Source: a bacterium
GTDB lineage: Bacteria > Electryoneota > RPQS01
NCBI GenBank assembly: GCA_036504735.1
Contig: DASXUQ010000019.1
Location: 1-64,000, forward strand
Length of the DNA: 64,000 nucleotides
Direction: 5' to 3'
Positions 36,453-44,525 of this stretch are shown here, one piece after another; the stretch's first letter is position 1; each line of letters starts with the position of its first letter. A program made the position numbers and the translations under genes. The notes under the pieces were generated by a model. The model was not told the DNA's origin and made no database searches. It saw nothing but the letters and a program-made list of their open reading frames with translations.

Positions 36453-39400
36453 TCATTTCATGAGGATCATCTTGGCGCTTTGGGTGAAGTTACCGCTTGT
36501 AAGGCGGTAGAAGTAGACACCCGAGGGCAAAGCCGAGGCATCGAAGGAGATGTCGTAGAAGCCGGCGGACTGTTTGGCATTGACCAGATCGGCGACCTTC
36601 TCCCCCAGCACGTTGAACACCGACAGGCGCGTCAGACCATCGGTCTTCAGCTCATAGCGGATGTTGGTGGTGGGGTTGAAAGGATTCGGATAGTTCTGGT
36701 GCAGGGCATAGCGAGCCGGCAACGCTTCCGGAGACGGATCTGCTGAGACGGCATGGCGCACCTCCACCGTGATGGGCAGCGCCACCGTGGAGTCATAGAT
36801 TGCACTGGTCACACGCAGGTTCACATGGTAGGTGGCGTTGCGGAGGTGCGTGCCATAGAGTGTGAGGGCAATACTCCGGGATCTCCCCGCAGCAACATAG
36901 CCCGTCACGGGAGCGATATGTATCCAGGACGTGTCGAACGCCATTTCATGAATGGCTAAACGCGCACTGTGAGCGTTCCGCACCACTCCGCCGAATACCA
37001 GCATCAGGTTGTTCCAGTCCGCTGTAACGGTGCAGCCTGCGGCAAGTTCGCCCGCAGAGTCGGGAAGGTCGCGGACGGTACGGAATGAGCCGGACAGCGG
37101 ATTGTACTTGGAAACCCGCCGTTGGCCGGCGCCATCCCGGCCAAAGATATACAACTGGCCCGTATCCGGGTCGGCGGAATACCATCCCAGACCGGTGATG
37201 ATCAATCCGGGATTGGGAACGTGTGCAACCTGAGTGCCCTGTCTGCCAAGGGCGTAAATGTCGGATGTGTAATCTGCCACCCAAAAATTCCGACCAACGG
37301 AATCATAGGCAAGGGCGCGGGATGGATTGAGAGGACTTGGAAGGCTGTCACGCACTGTGCCGCCGGCGTCAATCCCGTAGATCATTTGGTTGTCCGCGCC
37401 GTACAGCAGAGTGCCATCGGTTGCCAAATCAAACCAGCCGAGAGCGGTTGTAGAGGGCTGCGGAACGGATCCGAGGAGTTGACCATCCAAATCGAAACGG
37501 TAAAGCACGGGCGTTCCATTGGGGCCGTTCGAATCCGTCACCCACCATTCATTATTGAAGAGTTCACAGCCCCACGCCTCACTGTTGCCGACCTGGCCCG
37601 AGAGATCCACCGTTCCCACGGAATCCCAGGGGGCTGGGTGGTCATTTCCGGCCGGGGACACCTGAATGGAGTAATCCAGCAGGCCATTGCCGGGATTGGA
37701 GATGGTGAAGGCGTCCGCCACCGGCATGTCACTCAGGGTATCCTGAAGCGATTCCGGAGTCAAGGTCATCTCCGGGTGGCGCAGCGCAAAGTTGACAATC
37801 GTTGTGCTGTCAAGGGCGACCCGCACGCTGTTCACCGAGTCGTTGTCGAAGCGATAGTACGCTGTGTGCATGTTGTAGGCGCCGATAAGCACATCGGGAA
37901 TCGCATAATGACCGGCGGCGTCCGTGATGGCATGGTATGTCTGACCATTCATGAGAACGTTGACACCGGCCATCGGCTGATTGTCGGCCATATTGACCAC
38001 CGTTCCTTCGATCTGGCCGAACAACATGCGCGCATCTGTGGTAAACAGGATCGCCCGCCCGTCGGACACGGTGGCCGCACCGGCAGCATAGATGTCCTGA
38101 TAGGCATAGCTCAAGCCTACCGTATTGCCGGGCATCTGGATACCGATGGTGGAGCCGGGAGCGTCGTCGTCGTACTGCGAATTCATGTTCATGACGACGT
38201 GGTTGTACTGGACCACGACGTTGCCGTTGCCGCTGACTGTCGGCTGAAAGGTGGTGTCATACAGCACAACTTCAAAGTCGAGGTTGAATGTCCCGTGATT
38301 GAAAGTGGCCTTCCACTGAATGATGTAGCGGTGGTTGGTGGAGTCGTTCTTCACCCACACGCCGTGTCCGGTGCCTGTGGTCTGCAGATCATCCCAGTAA
38401 GGGGCGATCATGGCATCCGGGGCGCGCATCGCCGGGATCTGGAAGTTGCGGAAACCGTCATACCAGCTTTGATCCCCGAAAGCGCACCAGCCGTTGGAAC
38501 AGACGGTGATCGAGTCATACACTTGCCCATAGAATTTGAAACCGAAGGGCAACCGACGCACCGCTGACCAGATGGGATTTATAGTTGTCTTTTCGCCGGT
38601 GTCATTGAGATTCAGATTTTGACCCGAGCTGCTGATATCCACATAGGAAAACACAGGGTGCATCGCACTGGTTGTGTCAGTGTTATCCAGGGCAACGTAA
38701 CCAAACGCATCCGGTCCGGTGGGATCGGTGCTTTGGGCCGTGCCCAGACTGATAGTAAACTCCGTGGTGTCGACAAAACCTGATGACGTGGTTAGAATCA
38801 GGCGCATTGGCGCTTGCAGGCCGCGATAGGCCAATGGACTGGCGGTGATGGAAAATGGCACCGCTGAATTGGAATCCAGCGCACCCATGGCTATGTCACC
38901 GAACGATGCTGTGGCCGTATTTGTCTGAACGAGCGGCGTGAGCGGTTCCAGTTCTCCGGTGACGCCGGTCATCGGAACGCTGCCCACATTTCTCACAACG
39001 ACGGTCAGGTTAACCGTTGCCCCCGGATCGAACACGCCGCTGAGCTGGTGCCGTTGGTACTGCGCGTTGCCCGCATGAGAAAGCATGGGGATCGCGCCGA
39101 CCGTCTGGCCGGCAGATGAGGTGATGGTCAGCGGGAGCATGACCTGTACGTTGTCCTGTAAGGATGGGCTGATATGAATTCGAAACGGCGTGGCCGCCAA
39201 TGCCGAATCACCGGGGGCGATGCCAGCAAAAGCGGAAGCGCCGGACACAACGGTGATCAACGGATTGCCGCTGGTGAGGGTGGCGGAAACGTTTGTCACG
39301 GTCGTTTCGTTGCCAAAGTTACGGACGTAGACCGGCAGGTCAATCGTTTCGCCGGGGTTCATTAGATGATCGCCGTTGCCTGAACTGCCGCCGGTGTTGT

Positions 39401-41492
39401 CATCATCGAGGACTACGGAACTGAACAACGGCGCTGCAGCCGCCTGAATACAGGGAATGGTGTAAAGATACGGCTTGATATTGTGCTTGGTGATGGTTAG
39501 AGCCATGCTGCCGGCGGCATTTACGCTGACGGGCAGTGTAATGTGTCCAACGGCGTCGGTGAGACCTGTCACCCATGTGGAATCGGGGCTGCGTTTCCAG
39601 AGACAGACGAGAGCGTTTTCCACCGCCACGCTATCGGCAGAGCGACGCACGGTGATCTCCACCGAACTTGCGCCGATGTCCAAAGAGTCCGGATGAGTGA
39701 CGATGAGGCGCTGCGGCACATCGGTCCACATCGAAAGGCTGGGATCGCCGAGAAGGTTGAATAGCCGGACATGTCTGGCGACAAGCCCACGCGGGTCGCC
39801 ATAGGGATCCGGCCAGTCCGGCGGAAAGGAATAGTAGAGTTGGGCTTTGGCACCGGCCATAGCCGTGCCGAGGTGCTCAACCTGCAGATCGGTGATGGTG
39901 TAGAGCAAGCCGCTGGTGAGGTAGACATTGGTGTTGTATGAAACTCCGGAGGTAGAGGTTCCAATGCCGCAGACGCCGCCGCGCGGGTTGCTGGGCGTTC
40001 CTGTACACAGGAAGTTCTCAGCCGGACCGTCCGGAGCCGCAGAATACACATAATCACCGGCGGATTCCGCCATGGTGACGCAGATCGGTAACCGCCAAAC
40101 GGTGTTGCAGTTGTCGGGAGTAGAGGTGGGCATGCCGCCGATCCATGTTCCCTGCCAGAAGAAGAAGCCAACGCCTGCGTTCAAGCGTGTTAGGACATCG
40201 GTTGGGACAATCGCATCAGACGGGTGGGTTAGCACGGTCACACTGTCTACGGCGGTATTGGCGATAAACTGCTGCCGGCCCCAGCGCATCATCAGGTAAT
40301 TGTCAGGGCTGCTCCTGCCCACACCGGCGTAGAGGAAGGCTTTGTGGAACCACATGGTATCTGCCACGCCGGGGGAGCTTTCCACACGCGGATTGCGCTC
40401 GTAGCCCATGATCTTGGCGTTGATGGTGGCCAGCGCGGTGGCGGTGCCACCCGACAGGCGGCCAACACCAATGTCTTCGAGATCATCGCCGGTATTGCCT
40501 AAGGCATAACTATGATCATAGTTTCCAGTGTTGGATCCGTCCACGGGAATGCCCCAAGCAGCTCCCGGGTCACCCATCAGGACCACGAACTCCAAGGGCG
40601 CATCTATGGGCGCGTTGGCATAAGCTGCGCGGATAACCGTCAGTGCTTGAGTGGACGTCCAGGATGCGCGGGCATCAACGGTCACCCTGTATCCCATGCG
40701 TGTTTTCCACTGGGCAAGACTGTCGGCCCAGGGACGGGGAGTGGCATTGCTGGACGTCAGAATCAGCAGGCTGCCCGGCGTCGTGGTCATGTCATCCAAG
40801 GCATTGGCATCGAGGTTGGCAATCGTTCCCCGGTAGATGGACGCCCATTCGCGGGAGGGCCGATGGGGATTCAGCAGTTCGTTGACGCCGGGATGATTAT
40901 TGGCGACCACATCGACGCTGAGATTACGGTAGATGCGGGCCTGATGGGTGACCGGATTGACCTGCACGGGGTAGAGCGTGACCGTGACCACGCGGAAGTC
41001 GCGCATGATCATGGGATCGCTCATCACCGCCACATTCTCCGGATACCAGCCATCCTTGCTGTACACCGCCTCATTGCGCACGAGGGCATTGAATCCCGTA
41101 TCTCTGAGTTGGAGCGGCAGCGGATTGACATCGTTTACCACGTCGTATTCGGCGCCGGTGATGATCATGTCGGCGCTGCCGGTATGGGGAATTTGATAGA
41201 AGCGGGTGACCTGCGGGACAGCCGGACTGCCTTCGGCCAACACGGACTGCTCTCCGGCAATTCCGAATTGCTGATAGGTTTGGTAGTCCACGGTCACATC
41301 CTGTGTGACGATCACCGGTGAAACGAGCGCGATGGTTGTCTGCTCCGGAGACGTACGGGTCACGTTTAGATGCGCTGCGGAATGGGCAAAGTCGCGCACG
41401 CCAAGAGGTGCCATCGCGCTTTCCATGCCCGATGCGGTGAAAGAGGCCCACAACACGCCCGTACAAAATAGCAGCTTAGCAAGATGTCGCAT
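36453..41492 (-). CDS. Gingipain-like (C25) secreted protein with sorting domain
   Basis: 1679 aa from the ATG at 41492 (AGGAGAG six bases upstream, signal peptide MRHLAKLLFCTGVLWASFTA); the frame is open to 41855 but that extension has no signal character. The N-terminal 130 residues resemble a gingipain propeptide (VTVDYQTYQQFGIAGEQ...GSPAVPQVTRFYQIP). The C25-like domain follows (LLILTSSN..PWADSLAQWKTRMGYRVTV ... FVVLMGDPGAAWGIP ... FNLLGDPSLSMW). At the expected catalytic positions the sequence reads FFFWQGTW, not Y-x-G-H-G, and LPICVTMAESAGDY, with Glu where the nucleophilic Cys should be. The rest has CARDB-like, carboxypeptidase-regulatory-like and propeller-like segments, ending in YPNPFNPTTNIRYEL and KMILMK. 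Probably a surface protein without protease activity. Confidence 0.82.
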   Translation of the reverse strand: MRHLAKLLFCTGVLWASFTASGMESAMAPLGVRDFAHSAAHLNVTRTSPEQTTIALVSPVIVTQDVTVDYQTYQQFGIAGEQSVLAEGSPAVPQVTRFYQIPHTGSADMIITGAEYDVVNDVNPLPLQLRDTGFNALVRNEAVYSKDGWYPENVAVMSDPMIMRDFRVVTVTLYPVQVNPVTHQARIYRNLSVDVVANNHPGVNELLNPHRPSREWASIYRGTIANLDANALDDMTTTPGSLLILTSSNATPRPWADSLAQWKTRMGYRVTVDARASWTSTQALTVIRAAYANAPIDAPLEFVVLMGDPGAAWGIPVDGSNTGNYDHSYALGNTGDDLEDIGVGRLSGGTATALATINAKIMGYERNPRVESSPGVADTMWFHKAFLYAGVGRSSPDNYLMMRWGRQQFIANTAVDSVTVLTHPSDAIVPTDVLTRLNAGVGFFFWQGTWIGGMPTSTPDNCNTVWRLPICVTMAESAGDYVYSAAPDGPAENFLCTGTPSNPRGGVCGIGTSTSGVSYNTNVYLTSGLLYTITDLQVEHLGTAMAGAKAQLYYSFPPDWPDPYGDPRGLVARHVRLFNLLGDPSLSMWTDVPQRLIVTHPDSLDIGASSVEITVRRSADSVAVENALVCLWKRSPDSTWVTGLTDAVGHITLPVSVNAAGSMALTITKHNIKPYLYTIPCIQAAAAPLFSSVVLDDDNTGGSSGNGDHLMNPGETIDLPVYVRNFGNETTVTNVSATLTSGNPLITVVSGASAFAGIAPGDSALAATPFRIHISPSLQDNVQVMLPLTITSSAGQTVGAIPMLSHAGNAQYQRHQLSGVFDPGATVNLTVVVRNVGSVPMTGVTGELEPLTPLVQTNTATASFGDIAMGALDSNSAVPFSITASPLAYRGLQAPMRLILTTSSGFVDTTEFTISLGTAQSTDPTGPDAFGYVALDNTDTTSAMHPVFSYVDISSSGQNLNLNDTGEKTTINPIWSAVRRLPFGFKFYGQVYDSITVCSNGWCAFGDQSWYDGFRNFQIPAMRAPDAMIAPYWDDLQTTGTGHGVWVKNDSTNHRYIIQWKATFNHGTFNLDFEVVLYDTTFQPTVSGNGNVVVQYNHVVMNMNSQYDDDAPGSTIGIQMPGNTVGLSYAYQDIYAAGAATVSDGRAILFTTDARMLFGQIEGTVVNMADNQPMAGVNVLMNGQTYHAITDAAGHYAIPDVLIGAYNMHTAYYRFDNDSVNSVRVALDSTTIVNFALRHPEMTLTPESLQDTLSDMPVADAFTISNPGNGLLDYSIQVSPAGNDHPAPWDSVGTVDLSGQVGNSEAWGCELFNNEWWVTDSNGPNGTPVLYRFDLDGQLLGSVPQPSTTALGWFDLATDGTLLYGADNQMIYGIDAGGTVRDSLPSPLNPSRALAYDSVGRNFWVADYTSDIYALGRQGTQVAHVPNPGLIITGLGWYSADPDTGQLYIFGRDGAGQRRVSKYNPLSGSFRTVRDLPDSAGELAAGCTVTADWNNLMLVFGGVVRNAHSARLAIHEMAFDTSWIHIAPVTGYVAAGRSRSIALTLYGTHLRNATYHVNLRVTSAIYDSTVALPITVEVRHAVSADPSPEALPARYALHQNYPNPFNPTTNIRYELKTDGLTRLSVFNVLGEKVADLVNAKQSAGFYDISFDASALPSGVYFYRLTSGNFTQSAKMILMK

Positions 41493-42310
41493 GGAACTCT
41501 CCTTGGTCCGTGAATGATGTGTCGAGTCAGAAAACCCACTATTCATTCTCAATTCTAAATTTTGGATTGTGTGCGCCATCATCAAAAGACTATGAGACCC
41601 AGTTTCATGACCTTGTCCTCCATGAAGTCGGCTTGTTGAGCAGCAGACAAGAATCCGTCGTGTGGAACGGTCTTTTCCAGACATGTCAGGAATATAGTCA
41701 CGCAATTGGTTAACTGCAATAATGGAGACCAAGAAATTGCAATTCCCATGACAGGTTAAACGGTCCGATTCTGAACAGTGCACAGAAGCATCGGCTTGCG
41801 GAGGGTGCCCGCAGGATTCTACTATCGCATCTACTTGTATTTGTGGTGTTTTCACCGACCCAATATAAATTCGCCTATCATTTCATAATATGCATGTGTT
41901 TATACGCGATAAATATTTGCGATTATGATAATTCTCTTGACTCTCAGAGAGTCCTTACGTAGATTAACCACTTGCTACCCACATCCGGCATAGTGTGATA
42001 ACTTGCCACGTGAGGCCGGCACCGATGAGCTGTTAACCCTTGCTGGTTCACGGATAATCGGATCGATCTTACCCTGCGAGCACATTGATACTGTGCGCAT
42101 ACCCACCATCGTCCTTTCGCCTTCGCACCGCCCAGATCCCGCAAGCCCGTCGTCACGTTCAGATATTCCCTCTCGCGATCCGTCTGTGCTACGGCCATCG
42201 ATTTGGCCTACGTCCCGCCTCTGTGACAACGCTGCTGCCGCGCCCGAGATGCGTTTGGCCGCTGAAATCGTGTTGCTTCTACATGTTGTGATCACGCAGG
42301 AGACTTCGCT
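41493..42310. other. 818-base region upstream of the five-gene cassette
   Basis: AT-rich in its middle (41860-41935). It must hold the promoter of the minus-strand C25-like gene and that of the plus-strand cassette. A promoter-like element with a palindrome is listed at 41937-41965. Short open frames on both strands (for example around 42003-42341) have no recognisable character and are not called. Confidence 0.5.
41937..41965 (+). promoter_or_regulatory. Promoter-like element over a perfect palindrome
   Basis: TTGACT (41937-41942), a 17-base spacer and TAGATT (41960-41965) match a sigma-70 promoter moderately well. A perfect inverted repeat, GACTCTC-A-GAGAGTC (41939-41953), overlaps the -35 box and the spacer, the position expected for a repressor operator. 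It reads toward the five-gene cassette, 345 bases ahead of the first start codon. Confidence 0.45.
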
Positions 42311-43414
42311 ATGGGTGACAAGAAGCTGTTGCCGTCGGTGACCTACGGAAATCGACATGGCATTCGAAATCTATCCCGCTGGACCGGCCTGTGCTCGCAT
42401 CTCAGCAAGATGCCCGGATACTCCGCTCACTGGATAGCGTCGCATATGGTGGGCCGGGAAATCTCCCGTAACATCTGCATGCCCAATTTGCTGTTTGAAC
42501 ATTTAGAGATTTGGTCCAAGATATGGGCGGGCTCGGTGAATTCTCATATGCGGCCGGTCATGAGCCCTGCGCATAGCCGCGCTCCATCCGCGCAATCGGG
42601 AAATCATACCGCACAAAAGAGAATTCTTGATGTCTACACCGTGGAGTTGGAGCGCTATTACACGGAAGCATTTCAGCGACCGGGCCAAAGGCCGCCGGGG
42701 GGAGTGGTGGATCAACGGGGCATCGAGTGGTTCTGCCATGTCTGTACCGCTTACGATTTCATGAAGTACGTCTGCCAGCAGAGCACGGATGCAAGGCACT
42801 GGCTCGGCTTAGACTCCACGCTCGATCCCAATGAGGCACAGCTTACGATCCTTACGGAGCAATTGGAAGAGGATCCGCAGACGCTTTCCGACCTCCTCAG
42901 CCAGAAGCCCGTCAGTCTCTATCACCACGATGGAGTGCACCATACGGGTCCCTTAGGTTTCTGGGTCTTTCCGCAGGACGTCTTTGCCGAGGACCTGATT
43001 CAACGAAGCGCCCAGCGTAAGCACGTCGCTGATGACCATATCGCAGATGACGTCGTCGACAAGTTGGGGCTATTTTCAGTCAATCCGTTGCCGAACCCCG
43101 CCAGCAACTTCTTTCTGTTAATCCGGATTCCCACCAAGGCTTTGGCGGGCGCAGATATCCGCTGCCCGACCATTTTTCACGGAAAGGGCAAGCTGTACTG
43201 GTGTGCGTCACTGGAAGCCGCGGGTCCGGACGCGGGGTGGAACCGAACGCGCGGGCTGTCGACCCTGACGGCCCAAATTCGAGAGGCTTATAGTTCGAAT
43301 ATCCCATGGAATACTCGCATGGAAATTATCCCCTTGGGTGCGATTTCCGGACCTCCGGACAAGCTCCTGACGGACACGACTGATGGCTATGACCTGTATC
43401 GGCAATTACTGTAG
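42311..43414 (+). CDS. Unrecognised cassette protein A
   Basis: 367 aa, no signal peptide and no membrane helix. AGGAGA eight bases before the ATG supports the start. I do not recognise a family. The N-terminal 100 residues are basic and look weakly conserved; the middle (about 110-200) is helical and acidic (ELERYYTEAF, EWFCHVCTAYDFMKYVCQQ); the C-terminal 150 residues are mixed alpha/beta (FFLLIRIPTKALAGADIRCPTIF, KLYWCASLEAAG). First gene of the five-gene cassette; the next gene starts 19 bases later. No catalytic motif is evident. Confidence 0.7.
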   Translation: MGDKKLLPSVTYGNRHGIRNLSRWTGLCSHLSKMPGYSAHWIASHMVGREISRNICMPNLLFEHLEIWSKIWAGSVNSHMRPVMSPAHSRAPSAQSGNHTAQKRILDVYTVELERYYTEAFQRPGQRPPGGVVDQRGIEWFCHVCTAYDFMKYVCQQSTDARHWLGLDSTLDPNEAQLTILTEQLEEDPQTLSDLLSQKPVSLYHHDGVHHTGPLGFWVFPQDVFAEDLIQRSAQRKHVADDHIADDVVDKLGLFSVNPLPNPASNFFLLIRIPTKALAGADIRCPTIFHGKGKLYWCASLEAAGPDAGWNRTRGLSTLTAQIREAYSSNIPWNTRMEIIPLGAISGPPDKLLTDTTDGYDLYRQLL

Positions 43415-43433
43415 TCTTTGTGGAGATTGACTC

Positions 43434-44525
43434 ATGAACATTACGGATTCCTATGAGGATCGCCTACTTTGGCTTGCCGGTCTTCACGAGACCGAGTTGC
43501 AGGCGTGGATGAAAGGCATCCTGCAATTCGGCTATTCCTACCCCTTTCCGGACAAGATCAGCACGGGAGCCCCTCACGCATCGCTCAATCTCCTGCGCGA
43601 AGATCTGGAACGCAACCTGGGAGAGCGTGGATACGGGCTTCGAGCGTCGGTGAACACGGCCTTAAGCGGCGCCGTCCGCACTCTGCTCGGCCAGTTTGAC
43701 CAGGGTAATCGGGATGACACGCCATTGTATCTGGACAGGCTGCTGAATCTAGCCATCCTCTGGCACGTTCGCGATGTGATCTCCATAATGGTCGGCGGCA
43801 TGCTGGCCGAGCAGTTCGAGCGGGTTCAGGCTTCCGATGCGATGATGACCCCGAAGCTGCTTTTAGCCTTGAGGACCATCTACCGCACGCTGCAACCCGC
43901 AGAGAAACACCCGTACAGCGCCGATATGGAACGTCTGTACATGAGCCTGATGAGCCATCCGCGGTTTTGCGTCCAAGGATGGAGGGGATTAGTCGAACTC
44001 CATCGCGAGCGCGGATTGTCTTATATCTTGAATATATTGGGACGCGCGACCTATCATGGTTTGCATCGCGAGTTCATCCAGACGGTTCTGGATCCGAAAT
44101 TGGATTTGGCGCCGCCATTCGCCGATCATGCCGCAGCGGTCGCGCTATTTCATGGATGGAGATATGAGAGGCAATCCTCAAACATCGATTTCGAAGAGTA
44201 CGCCACACGGACGCTGCCAGACGACTATCAGTTCGAGGTAGGGGTGTCACTGCAGAAGCACGGGGCTTCCCTCTTCCGGGCGGACGAATCGGCGGAGTGG
44301 GAACGGGCCCATATTCAGCAGGAAAACGAGATGGGCGATGAGTCTGAGGCGGTCTTCTCTATTCAGTCGTTCGATCCGGGCAGCGGTGTGCGGCTGCTCA
44401 GCCTCTTGAGGTTTGACACTGAAAGCCAGAAATGGAAGATCGTACTGCTCAGTTGGAGCGGTGAAACGAGCCAGCAAATCCTCAAAATGACCGGAAAGCC
44501 GCTTGCACAGGAGATGGAGCTATGA
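43434..44525 (+). CDS. Unrecognised cassette protein B
   Basis: 363 aa, soluble, without a signal peptide. The first 260 residues are predicted mainly helical (LLWLAGLHETELQAWMKGIL, LNLAILWHVRDVISIMVGGM). The last 65 are probably a small beta-rich domain with alternating hydrophobics (VRLLSLLRFDTESQKWKIVLLSW). It has no recognised family or active-site motif. The stop overlaps the start of the next gene (ATGA), so translation with gene C is probably coupled, which suggests the two products act together. Confidence 0.72.
   Translation: MNITDSYEDRLLWLAGLHETELQAWMKGILQFGYSYPFPDKISTGAPHASLNLLREDLERNLGERGYGLRASVNTALSGAVRTLLGQFDQGNRDDTPLYLDRLLNLAILWHVRDVISIMVGGMLAEQFERVQASDAMMTPKLLLALRTIYRTLQPAEKHPYSADMERLYMSLMSHPRFCVQGWRGLVELHRERGLSYILNILGRATYHGLHREFIQTVLDPKLDLAPPFADHAAAVALFHGWRYERQSSNIDFEEYATRTLPDDYQFEVGVSLQKHGASLFRADESAEWERAHIQQENEMGDESEAVFSIQSFDPGSGVRLLSLLRFDTESQKWKIVLLSWSGETSQQILKMTGKPLAQEMEL

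Noticed and set aside
37122-38567. 481-aa plus-strand frame inside the C25-like gene
   Set aside because: Opposite-strand shadow of a well-supported secreted protein, with no domain character.
42003-42341. 112-aa frame upstream of the cassette
   Set aside because: Serine/proline-rich, starts at TTG without a ribosome binding site, and overlaps the better-supported start of gene A.
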